This document shows positions 27,857 through 34,639 of a stretch of 64,000 bases of DNA, one piece after another (positions within the stretch are counted from its first letter, which is position 1; every line of letters starts with the position of its first letter). The stretch is taken from NCBI RefSeq assembly GCF_001425205.1, contig NZ_LMDW01000001.1:311928-375927 (forward strand). Reading direction: 5' to 3'. The notes beneath the pieces were generated by a model. The model had not been told where the DNA came from and ran no database searches. It saw only the letters and a list, made by a program, of their open reading frames with translations. The stretch is from Variovorax sp. Root411 (GTDB taxonomy: Bacteria > Pseudomonadota > Gammaproteobacteria > Burkholderiales > Burkholderiaceae_C). A program made the translations under genes and the position numbers.

Positions 27857-28614
27857 GTCCCGGCGCTCGCCGGGGAGCCGGCTGCTGGCGCGGGAGGTGT
27901 CCACCGCTCGAAGCTCATGCAGAGGTCATTGGAAATGCATTGCTCCGAGTACACGACTTGAGGCGTACCCGAAAGAAGCGAAACGGCAAAGCGTGCGTTC
28001 GGCAGCGAAGAATTTGCGGGCAACGACACGCTGCGCTCTTCATACCATTGCAAGGAGCTGGCGGCAGTGCCCGAAAGGGCGCTGTCGGTGGGCGGTGCGA
28101 TTGGAGCGCGAACGACTTCATCGCGAATGCCGAAACGATAGCCTGGCATGAGATCCCGCTCGCGCCTGTACCGTTGCTCTTGCGCAGCAGAAGTGCCCGA
28201 GTCGGCTTGCCATGAGGGAAGTGAAGAGAAGCGCACGGTGCGCCAGTCGATGCTGAGGCCGGTGGTCCCTGCCAGGTGGCCGTTCAGGAGCTTGATGACC
28301 TCGCCGGAGCTGCTGTACCAGACTTCCACGGGCCCTTCGGCGCGCCTGTCGACATAGCCGAGGACCATGAAGATGGTTCGGCCGTCAATGACGGTTTTCA
28401 GGTAGCGGTAGCTGGGATTGAAGTTGGGTTGCGCCGACTCGGGTGCACCTCGATAGAGGAGGCGAGCCGTATCCAACATGGCAGAAGATCCGGAGGAGCA
28501 ACCGCCAACGCCCAAACAAAACGTTGCCCAAAGGCAACGTTTCAAGAATCGCGTGGCGGAACCAACGCGCGGACTTTTCAGCGAATGCCCTCCCAAGGGG
28601 AGGGCACGCAGCAT
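27853..28614 (-). CDS. gfcB: YjbF/GfcB-family capsule lipoprotein
   Basis: A 253-residue lipoprotein of the GfcB/YjbF family, outer-membrane-anchored and required for group 4 capsule export in E. coli. The lipobox is LGVGGC with Cys at about residue 39. The mature part contains VIDGRTIFMVLGYVDRRAEGPVEVWYSSSGEVIKLLNGHLAGTTGL, then DWRTVRFSSLPSW and DLMPGYRFGIRDEV, characteristic of YjbF. The ATG at 28612-28614 overlaps the gfcA stop (TAATG), indicating coupling. The first codons contain two strong hairpins (28587-28605 and 28519-28542), giving an unusually long n-region before the hydrophobic core. Confidence 0.85.
   Translation of the reverse strand: MLRALPLGGHSLKSPRVGSATRFLKRCLWATFCLGVGGCSSGSSAMLDTARLLYRGAPESAQPNFNPSYRYLKTVIDGRTIFMVLGYVDRRAEGPVEVWYSSSGEVIKLLNGHLAGTTGLSIDWRTVRFSSLPSWQADSGTSAAQEQRYRRERDLMPGYRFGIRDEVVRAPIAPPTDSALSGTAASSLQWYEERSVSLPANSSLPNARFAVSLLSGTPQVVYSEQCISNDLCMSFERWTPPAPAAGSPASAGT
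28519..28542 (-). terminator. Terminator-like hairpin inside the gfcB signal-peptide codons
   Basis: Perfect 10-bp inverted repeat AAACGTTGCC/GGCAACGTTT (28519-28528 and 28533-28542) with a 4-base loop. On the - strand it is followed by TGTTTGGG, so together with the stem's own TTT it resembles an intrinsic terminator. It lies within coding sequence just before the lipobox. An attenuator that lowers gfcBCD expression relative to gfcA is a reasonable reading. Confidence 0.5.
28587..28605 (-). repeat. GCCCTCCC/GGGAGGGC hairpin at the gfcA-gfcB junction
   Basis: 8-bp perfect stem (28587-28594 with 28598-28605) and a 3-base loop, beginning a few codons into gfcB right after the TAATG overlap. 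The CCCTCC/GGAGGG core resembles the palindromic repeats at 49.6 and 55.8 kb, so this may be a lone half-unit of that family. Confidence 0.5.
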
Positions 28615-28925
28615 TAACGCGTGCCGGTGGTACCAGTGGTGCCGGTGCCAGTGGTGCCGCCAGGGCCAACGCCGAAGCCGCCGCCAGAATTGCCACCGTT
28701 GCCGCTGCCAAGAGCGGCAGCGAGCGCCACGCCGGCGGCAACGCCACCGACCACTGTGGGGCTCACTCGTCCGACTGCGGCATTGGTGGCGCCACCAGCG
28801 CCAGCGCCGCCGGTCGCGCCCTGGATAATCTGTGCTCTATCGCTCGCACCGGGGATTTGAGCAAAGGCAGAAGAAGTTGCCAGAACAGCCAGAGCCACGG
28901 CCGCGGAGAGCTTGAAAATCGTCAT
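28614..28925 (-). CDS. gfcA: Small Gly/Thr-rich exported protein in the GfcA/YjbE position
   Basis: A 103-residue protein with a clear signal peptide (MTIFKLSAAVALAVLATSSAFAQ), a middle segment VSPTVVGGVAAGVALAAALGSGNG and a C-terminal run of GGTTGTGTTGTTGTR. The pattern (signal peptide, VGVALAA-like helix, Gly-rich then Thr-rich tail) is that of YjbE/GfcA, the small first protein of the yjbEFGH and gfcABCDE operons; its biochemical role is not established. The start is the ATG at 28923-28925 with AAGGGA upstream. An upstream Met in frame (28991) would spoil the signal peptide. Confidence 0.75.
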   Translation of the reverse strand: MTIFKLSAAVALAVLATSSAFAQIPGASDRAQIIQGATGGAGAGGATNAAVGRVSPTVVGGVAAGVALAAALGSGNGGNSGGGFGVGPGGTTGTGTTGTTGTR

Positions 28926-29276
28926 GCTGATCCCTTGAAGTTCGATGTTTATCGCAATGAGGTTAACAGCATCGCAAATGTGCCGCAACAATTCCCCCGC
29001 CTTGTACAGAGGGAGACGGACGCAGTCGTGACTTTCGCCCAGGCGTGTTTCGCGGTGCTACGTAACGCCTTCGATGCGCCCGACGTAACGACGATGGCGC
29101 GGCAAGCCCGCCGCTGCTGTTTGCTGCTTGAAATTCACACCGGCAGCATCGCATTTCTCAATGAAATCAAGGCATTCGACGTGGCGGAGGTACTTGCAAT
29201 TCAAAGTGTTCCGCTTAGGCATTGTTCCTGCAATGGCTGAAACGAAAGTGGGCATTTCTAGTTCGGAGTTGTCGTC
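28926..29276. other. 351-bp divergent intergenic region between gfcA and the LuxR gene
   Basis: I see no credible gene here. The region must contain the promoters of both the gfc operon and the regulator. The part next to gfcA (28940-28985) and the part next to the regulator (29150-29260) are AT-richer than the middle. No clear -35/-10 pair was identified. TACGTAACG occurs at 29059-29067. Confidence 0.5.
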
Positions 29277-30020
29277 ATGAGTGTTGTTTGTCATCCGTTG
29301 CTTTCGCCCAGGAATTCCTGCGGCAGCACTTTTCGCAGTGCGTTGATCGTCGAGGAAGACATCGCCATGGCCGAGCGCATGCGCCGCATCCTCGGCGGCC
29401 TTGCACCGGGGCGGCGCGTGGTGGTCGCGTCCACTCGAGCCGAGGCCCGCAACCTGCTGGCATCGCTGCCCTATGACCTGATGCTGATCAACATGAATCT
29501 GCCGAGCCGCGACGGGGTGTCGTTGATTCAACATGCCTGCCAGGCCTATCCGTGGATCGAGAGCGTTGCCATGTCGGCGGCCGACGACCGCGAACTGGTG
29601 GATGCCGCCATTGCTGCGGGAGCCGTGGGCTACTTGCTGACCGAGGCGGACGACGCCGAACTGGCTTTTCAACTGCGTTCGATCGAGCGTGGTGGCGCAC
29701 CGATGGACTCGCGCGTCGCGCGCCGTCTGCTGGGCACGATCGCGGCATCGGCCAGGCCGAAGGGCACTGTTCCAGTCGTGGCCAGTCCGCCCCCGCAGCC
29801 CCGGCCGCAGCCGCAGCCGCCGTCCGGGTTGTTGTCGCCGCGGGAACTCAACGTGCTGCGGCTGATCGCGCGAGGGTGGAGCAACCGGCAGATTGCCGAG
29901 TCGGTCTTCCTGTCGATCAACACGGTCGAGTTTCATGCCAAGAGCATCTACCGCAAGCTCTCGGTGAAGTCCCGGACCCAGGCGGTTCACGAGGCGACGC
30001 AGCACGGCCTTCTGAACTGA
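29277..30020 (+). CDS. LuxR/NarL-type regulator with degenerate receiver domain
   Basis: A 247-residue protein with a receiver-like domain (about residues 21-135), a Pro/Gln-rich linker (PPPQPRPQPQPPSG) and a GerE/LuxR helix-turn-helix (LLSPRELNVLRLIARGWSNRQIAESVFLSINTVEFHAKSIYRKLSV). The domain keeps the acidic pair (IVEED) and Ser100. However, the phosphoacceptor aspartate is Asn72 (LMLINMNLPSRDG), and the conserved lysine before the final helix is Thr122 (GYLLTEADD). Phosphorelay control is therefore unlikely; dimerisation or ligand control is more plausible. GGAG lies 8 bases before the ATG. It is divergent from gfcA, so it is a candidate regulator of the capsule genes. Confidence 0.85.
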   Translation: MSVVCHPLLSPRNSCGSTFRSALIVEEDIAMAERMRRILGGLAPGRRVVVASTRAEARNLLASLPYDLMLINMNLPSRDGVSLIQHACQAYPWIESVAMSAADDRELVDAAIAAGAVGYLLTEADDAELAFQLRSIERGGAPMDSRVARRLLGTIAASARPKGTVPVVASPPPQPRPQPQPPSGLLSPRELNVLRLIARGWSNRQIAESVFLSINTVEFHAKSIYRKLSVKSRTQAVHEATQHGLLN

Positions 30021-30125
30021 GGCCGGTGCGCCTGTGCCGCCTGCTTGCGGGTGGCGGGCGGTCCCCACCATGGCGCGCAACGCCTGGTCGCGCGCCTGTG
30101 CGCCGCTTCCTCGGGTTGGGACCCG

Positions 30126-30155
30126 TTGAAAATCCATCCGGCGCCCCGCTACAAT
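30126..30155 (+). promoter_or_regulatory. Sigma-70 promoter for petABC
   Basis: TTGAAA (30126-30131), an 18-base spacer, then TACAAT (30150-30155), about 65 bases before petA. Both boxes differ from consensus at one position and the surrounding GC is otherwise high, so this is a good match. Confidence 0.6.
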
Positions 30156-30219
30156 CCTTGGTTGACCTTGCTACGGTTAAGGTTGGCCCTGCTCCAGCGA
30201 AGAAGACAAGAGGATCCCC

Positions 30220-30837
30220 ATGAGTGACATGACCTCCGGCTCGCCCCGGATCGACACAAGCAAGCGGACGTGGTTGATCGCATCCAGCTGTGCCGGCGTA
30301 GCGGGCGGCGTGGCCACCGCCATTCCCTTTGTGAGCACTTTCCAGCCTTCCGAGAAGGCCAAGGCTGCGGGTGCCGCGGTCGAGGTCGATATCTCGGCAC
30401 TCAAGGTCGGCGAGAAAATGACCGTCGAATGGCGGGGCAAGCCAGTCTGGATCCTCAAGCGCACCCCCGCGCAGGTCGCGGAACTCCCCAAGCTGGATGG
30501 CCAGCTGGCCGATCCCCTCTCCAAGCGCCACCCCGACGAGTTCACCCCCAAGTACGCGCAGAACGAGCACCGCTCGATCAAGCCCGAAGTGCTGGTCGTG
30601 GTCGGCATCTGCACCCACCTGGGCTGCTCGCCGAGCGACCGCTTCCAGGCCGGCCCGCAGCCCTCGCTGCCCGCCGACTGGGAAGGCGGCTTCCTCTGCC
30701 CCTGCCACGGTTCCACGTTCGACCTGGCCGGCCGGGTCTTCAAGAACAAGCCCGCGCCCGACAACCTGCCGGTGCCGCCGCACATGTACCTGTCGGACAC
30801 CAAGCTCCTGATCGGTGAAGACTCCAAGAAGGCCTGA
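30220..30837 (+). CDS. petA: Ubiquinol-cytochrome c reductase Rieske iron-sulfur subunit
   Basis: The Rieske subunit of cytochrome bc1 passes one electron from ubiquinol to cytochrome c1. The 205-residue protein has a twin-arginine-like N-terminus and anchor helix (SKRTWLIASSCAGVAGGVATAIPFV) and a periplasmic domain. The 2Fe-2S ligands lie in CTHLGC and CPCHG, the two Cys-His pairs of the family. AGAGGA precedes the ATG by about 7 bases. It is the first gene of petABC, with petB 14 bp downstream. Confidence 0.97.
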   Translation: MSDMTSGSPRIDTSKRTWLIASSCAGVAGGVATAIPFVSTFQPSEKAKAAGAAVEVDISALKVGEKMTVEWRGKPVWILKRTPAQVAELPKLDGQLADPLSKRHPDEFTPKYAQNEHRSIKPEVLVVVGICTHLGCSPSDRFQAGPQPSLPADWEGGFLCPCHGSTFDLAGRVFKNKPAPDNLPVPPHMYLSDTKLLIGEDSKKA

Positions 30838-30851
30838 GGCGGAACAAGAAC

Positions 30852-32288
30852 ATGGCTGAATTCCACGAGATTTCCCCCAACGCACCCGCCGGCGAGAAGC
30901 TGCTGAACTGGGTCGACAACCGCTTCCCCCTCACCAAGCTCTGGAACGACCAGTGGGGCAAGTACTACGCGCCGAAGAACTTCAACTTCTGGTACATCTT
31001 CGGCTCGCTGGCGATGCTGGTGCTGGTGATCCAGATCGTCACCGGCATCTTCCTCGTGATGCACTACAAGCCCGACGCGAACCAGGCGTTCGCATCGGTC
31101 GAGTACATCATGCGCGACGTGCCGTGGGGCTGGCTCATCCGCTACATCCACTCGACGGGCGCCTCGGCGTTCTTCATCGTGGTGTACCTGCACATGTTCC
31201 GCGGCCTCATGTACGGCAGCTACCGCAAGCCGCGCGAGCTGATCTGGGTGTTCGGCTGCGCGATCTTCCTGTGCCTGATGGCCGAGGCCTTCATGGGCTA
31301 CCTGCTGCCCTGGGGCCAGATGTCCTATTGGGGCGCCCAGGTGATCGTGAACCTGTTCGCCGCCATCCCCTTCGTCGGCCCTGACCTGGCCCTGCTGATC
31401 CGCGGCGACTACGTGGTGAGCGACGCCACGCTGAACCGCTTCTTCAGCTTCCACGTGATCGCCGTGCCGCTGGTGCTGCTCGGCCTGGTGGTGGCCCACC
31501 TGATCGCATTGCACGAAGTGGGTTCGAACAACCCCGACGGCATCGAGATCAAGGCCAACCGCGGCCCCGATGGCCATCCGCTGGACGGCATTCCGTCGCA
31601 TCCGTACTACACGGTGCACGACATCTTCGGCGTGGTGGTGTTCCTCACGATCTTCTCGGCGGTGATCTTCTTCGCCCCTGAAGCTGGCGGGTACTTCCTC
31701 GAGTACAACAACTTCATTCCGGCCGATTCGCTGAAGACGCCGAACCACATCGCACCGGTGTGGTACTTCACGCCGTTCTATTCGATGTTGCGCGCGACCA
31801 CCGACGACATGGTCAACGTGTTCGCGCTGATCATCGCTGCAGCCGCCATCTGGAACTTCGTCAAGGGCAAGTCGGGCATGGGCCTGAAGATCGCCGGCGT
31901 GGTCGTTGCGGCAGTCGTGATCTTCCTGCTCAAGAATTTCGACGCCAAGTTCTGGGGCGTGGTCATCATGGGCGGCTCGGTCATCATCCTGTTCTTCCTG
32001 CCGTGGCTCGACCACAGCGAAGTCAAGTCGATCCGCTACCGTCCGGGCTGGCACAAGTACGTGTACGGCCTGTTCGTCTTCTTCTTCCTGATCCTGGGCT
32101 ACCTGGGCATCCAGCCGCCCGGCGTCTGGGGTGAGCTGGCCATCGGCTCGTTCAAGCTGGACATCGCGCAGACCATCTCGCAGATCGGCACGCTCGTGTA
32201 CTTCGGCTTCTTCCTGCTGATGCCGTGGTGGAGCCGCAAGGGCGAGTTCAAGACCGTGCCCCAGCGCGTGGTCTTCGCCGCCCATTGA
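30852..32288 (+). CDS. petB: Cytochrome b subunit of the bc1 complex
   Basis: Cytochrome b holds the two b hemes and the Qo and Qi quinone sites in the inner membrane. At 478 residues it is a full bc1-type cytochrome b. Landmarks are WYIFGSLAMLVLVIQIVTGIFLVMHY (TM1), heme-ligand histidines in RYIHSTGASAFFIVVYLHMFRG and RFFSFHVIAVPLVLLGLVVAHLIALHEVGSNNPDG, and the Qo motif. The Qo PEWY motif has the variant PVWYF (TPNHIAPVWYFTPFYSMLR), seen in many beta-proteobacterial enzymes. It lies between petA and petC. Confidence 0.97.
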   Translation: MAEFHEISPNAPAGEKLLNWVDNRFPLTKLWNDQWGKYYAPKNFNFWYIFGSLAMLVLVIQIVTGIFLVMHYKPDANQAFASVEYIMRDVPWGWLIRYIHSTGASAFFIVVYLHMFRGLMYGSYRKPRELIWVFGCAIFLCLMAEAFMGYLLPWGQMSYWGAQVIVNLFAAIPFVGPDLALLIRGDYVVSDATLNRFFSFHVIAVPLVLLGLVVAHLIALHEVGSNNPDGIEIKANRGPDGHPLDGIPSHPYYTVHDIFGVVVFLTIFSAVIFFAPEAGGYFLEYNNFIPADSLKTPNHIAPVWYFTPFYSMLRATTDDMVNVFALIIAAAAIWNFVKGKSGMGLKIAGVVVAAVVIFLLKNFDAKFWGVVIMGGSVIILFFLPWLDHSEVKSIRYRPGWHKYVYGLFVFFFLILGYLGIQPPGVWGELAIGSFKLDIAQTISQIGTLVYFGFFLLMPWWSRKGEFKTVPQRVVFAAH

Positions 32289-32323
32289 GAACCACAAGCG
32301 CCAAGAGAGCTGAGAGAAACACG

Positions 32324-33100
32324 ATGAAGAAGAAAAGCATTTCCGGCTGGCTCGCGGTCCTGGGTCTTGCACTGGGCCTGACCTTCTCCGCGGCGGCATC
32401 GGCCGAGTCCGAGGGCATTGCGTGGGACAAGGCACCCAACAAGACGACCGACGTGGCCGCCTTGCAGAACGGCGCCAAGCTGTTCGTCAACTACTGCCTG
32501 AACTGCCACTCGGCTGCCTTCATGCGCTACAACCGCCTGCAGGACCTCGGCATCACCGAGCAGCAGATCAAGGACAACCTCCTGTTCTCGACCGACAAGG
32601 TCGGCGAGACCATGAAGGCCAACATCGACGCCCGCCAGGCCAAGGAATGGTTCGGCACCACGCCCCCTGACCTGACGCTGGTCGCCCGCTCGCGCGCCGG
32701 CCACGGCGGCACCGGCGCCGACTACCTCTATACGTACCTTCGCACCTACTACCGCGACGACACCAAGGCCACCGGCTGGAACAACCTCGTGTTCCCGAGC
32801 GTCGCCATGCCGAACCCCCTGTGGGAACTGCAGGGCGAGCGCCGCCCGGTCTACACCAAGATCGAACAGCACGGCCACGAGGCCGAGGTGTTCAAGGGCT
32901 GGGAGCAAGTCACTCCCGGCACCCTGACGCCCGTGCAGTACGACCATGCGGTCGGCGACCTGGTGAGTTACCTGCAATGGATGGCCGAACCGGCACAGAA
33001 CACCCGCGTCCGCATCGGCGTGTGGGTGCTGCTGTTCCTGGCCATGTCGGTGGTTTTCGTGTGGCGACTGAACGCCTCGTACTGGAAAGACGTCAAGTAG
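32324..33100 (+). CDS. petC: Cytochrome c1 subunit of the bc1 complex
   Basis: Cytochrome c1 takes electrons from the Rieske protein and passes them to soluble cytochrome c. The 258-residue precursor has a signal peptide (MKKKSISGWLAVLGLALGLTFSAAASA), the heme attachment motif CLNCH (about residues 65-69), the methionine-ligand region FPSVAMPNPLWELQGER and a C-terminal anchor (IGVWVLLFLAMSVVFVWRLN). The ATG at 32324 gives the proper signal peptide; earlier in-frame codons do not. A strong terminator follows. Confidence 0.97.
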   Translation: MKKKSISGWLAVLGLALGLTFSAAASAESEGIAWDKAPNKTTDVAALQNGAKLFVNYCLNCHSAAFMRYNRLQDLGITEQQIKDNLLFSTDKVGETMKANIDARQAKEWFGTTPPDLTLVARSRAGHGGTGADYLYTYLRTYYRDDTKATGWNNLVFPSVAMPNPLWELQGERRPVYTKIEQHGHEAEVFKGWEQVTPGTLTPVQYDHAVGDLVSYLQWMAEPAQNTRVRIGVWVLLFLAMSVVFVWRLNASYWKDVK

Positions 33101-33142
33101 TTCCGTCCACGCCGACCGGGCGCCTCGTGCATCCGGTCCCAC

Positions 33143-33181
33143 AGAGTGGGTTGCCAACGCGACCCACTCTTTTTGATTTTT
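33143..33181 (+). terminator. Rho-independent terminator after petABC
   Basis: Perfect 9-bp stem AGAGTGGGT (33143-33151) with ACCCACTCT (33162-33170), a 10-base loop, then TTTTGATTTTT. It lies 43 bases after the petC stop and just before sspA, whose RBS (AGGAG) follows directly at 33182-33186. Confidence 0.9.
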
Positions 33182-33195
33182 AGGAGTCTCTCGCC

Positions 33196-33807
33196 ATGAT
33201 GGTCTTGTATTCAGGAACGACCTGCCCCTTTTCCCACCGCTGCCGCTTCGTGTTGTTCGAAAAGGGCATGGACTTCGAGATCCGCGACGTCGATCTCTAC
33301 AACAAGCCCGAAGACATCAGCGTGATGAACCCGTACGGCCAGGTGCCGATCCTGGTCGAGCGCGACCTGATCCTGTACGAGTCGAACATCATCAACGAGT
33401 ACATCGACGAGCGCTTCCCGCATCCCCAGCTGATGCCCGGCGACCCGGTCGACCGCGCCCGCGTGCGCCTGTTCCTGCTCAACTTCGAGAAGGAACTCTT
33501 CGTGCACGTCTCGACGCTCGAGAACCGCACCACCAAGGGCAACGAGAAGGCGCTGGAAAAGGCCCGCTCGCACATCCGCGACCGCCTCACGCAGCTGGCC
33601 CCCGTGTTCCTCAAGAACAAGTACATGCTGGGCGACAACTTCTCGATGCTCGACGTGGCCATCGCTCCGCTGCTGTGGCGCCTGGACTACTACGGCATCG
33701 ACCTCAGCAAGAACGCGGCACCGCTCTTGAAGTACGCCGAGCGCATCTTCTCGCGCCCGGCTTACATCGAAGCACTGACGCCTTCCGAAAAGGTCATGCG
33801 AAAGTAA
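33196..33807 (+). CDS. sspA: Stringent starvation protein A
   Basis: SspA is a glutathione-S-transferase-fold protein without known GST activity that binds RNA polymerase and alters transcription in stationary phase or starvation. The 203-residue protein has the N-terminal thioredoxin-like domain (MVLYSGTTCPFSHRCRFVLFEKGMDFEIRDVDLYNKPEDI, NPYGQVPILVERDLILYESNIINEYIDERFPHPQLMP) and a helical C-terminal domain. It follows petABC and precedes sspB, the usual beta-proteobacterial order. Confidence 0.95.
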   Translation: MMVLYSGTTCPFSHRCRFVLFEKGMDFEIRDVDLYNKPEDISVMNPYGQVPILVERDLILYESNIINEYIDERFPHPQLMPGDPVDRARVRLFLLNFEKELFVHVSTLENRTTKGNEKALEKARSHIRDRLTQLAPVFLKNKYMLGDNFSMLDVAIAPLLWRLDYYGIDLSKNAAPLLKYAERIFSRPAYIEALTPSEKVMRK

Positions 33808-33848
33808 GTAAGCTTCGTGCCTGCTTCCATCGCTTTTCGCCGTCTTTC

Positions 33849-34424
33849 ATGATCAACGCGCTCGAGTCGTCCTCCACCCGCCCGTACCTCATCCGGGCGC
33901 TGTACGAATGGTGCACCGACAACGGGTTCACGCCCTATGTCGCGGTGCAGGTCGACGAGACCGTCCAGGTGCCGCGCGAGTACGTGAAGAACGGCGAGAT
34001 CGTGCTCAACATCAGCTTCGACGCGACCAGCTCGCTCAAGCTCGGCAACGATTTCATCGAGTTCAAGGCCCGTTTTGCGGGCAGTGCACGCGAAATCAGC
34101 GTGCCGGTGGGGCGCGTGATCGCGATCTACGCGCGCGAGAACGGGCAGGGCATGGCGTTTCCGGCGCCGGCGCCATCGCTCGGCACCGAGCAAGGCGATG
34201 TGCCGTCGTCCGCCGCATCGTCGTCGTCCCAGGGCCAGGCTCGCATGCCCTTGCGTGACGCCTCGCGCGGCACGGAAGGCGACGCGGGCAAGGTCGTCCA
34301 TCTGGTGACGGGCGAGGACGCCGACGAAGCCATCGACACCGGCTTGCCCGCCGATCCCGACGACGAGCCGCCGCGCCCGCCGGCTGGTGGCGGGGCCCGG
34401 CCGTCGCTCAAGCGCATCAAGTAG
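33849..34424 (+). CDS. sspB: ClpXP protease specificity-enhancing factor
   Basis: SspB tethers ssrA-tagged proteins to ClpX for degradation. The 191-residue protein starts MINALESSSTRPYLIRALYEWCTDNGFTPYVAVQVDETVQVPREYVKNGEIVLNISFDATSSLKLGNDFIEFKARF, a complete SspB substrate-binding domain. This is followed by GSAREISVPVGRVIAIYARENGQGMAF and a long acidic, Ser/Pro-rich linker ending in a basic tail (RPSLKRIK), the usual ClpX-docking end. The ATG is at 33849. Confidence 0.95.
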   Translation: MINALESSSTRPYLIRALYEWCTDNGFTPYVAVQVDETVQVPREYVKNGEIVLNISFDATSSLKLGNDFIEFKARFAGSAREISVPVGRVIAIYARENGQGMAFPAPAPSLGTEQGDVPSSAASSSSQGQARMPLRDASRGTEGDAGKVVHLVTGEDADEAIDTGLPADPDDEPPRPPAGGGARPSLKRIK

Positions 34425-34475
34425 CAGCGGCCGGCCACCCTGGCTGGCGCTACTAGAATCACGCATTGGAATTTC

Positions 34476-34551
34476 GCCGCTTTAGCTCAGTTGGTAGAGC
34501 ACCCGCCTTGTAAGCGGAAGGTCGTCCGTTCGATTCGGACAAGCGGCACCA
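34476..34551 (+). tRNA. tRNA-Thr(TGT), CCA encoded
   Basis: A 76-base cloverleaf. The acceptor GCCGCTT pairs with AAGCGGC. The D-arm is TAGCTCAGTTGGTAGAGC. The anticodon loop CTTGTAA holds TGT at 34509-34511. The T-arm is GTCCG-TTCGATT-CGGAC, followed by discriminator A and CCA. The lowest anticodon-stem pair is a C/A mismatch, as position 27 is C. A TGT anticodon reads threonine ACA and ACG. It marks the right edge of the housekeeping block. Confidence 0.97.
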
Positions 34552-34623
34552 CCCCCCTGTAATGCGCCCCATCCGGCGAACGACCTGGTGCCTTCGACGA
34601 GGCCGGTCGGTCCGGATTCAGCG

Positions 34624-34638
34624 CGGGTGTAACACCCG
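34624..34638 (-). terminator. Hairpin just downstream of the giant glycosyltransferase gene
   Basis: CGGGTGT (34624-34630) and ACACCCG (34632-34638) form a near-perfect palindrome starting 2 bases after the - strand stop at 34640-34642. No T run follows, so at most it is a factor-assisted terminator or an RNA 3'-end stabiliser for the operon that ends here. Confidence 0.35.
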
Positions 34639-34639
34639 G

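Noticed and set aside
30177-32435. 750-codon - strand open frame opposite petA/petB.
   Set aside because: It lies antisense to unmistakable cytochrome bc1 genes and has a low-complexity His/Glu/Gln-rich product typical of shadow frames.
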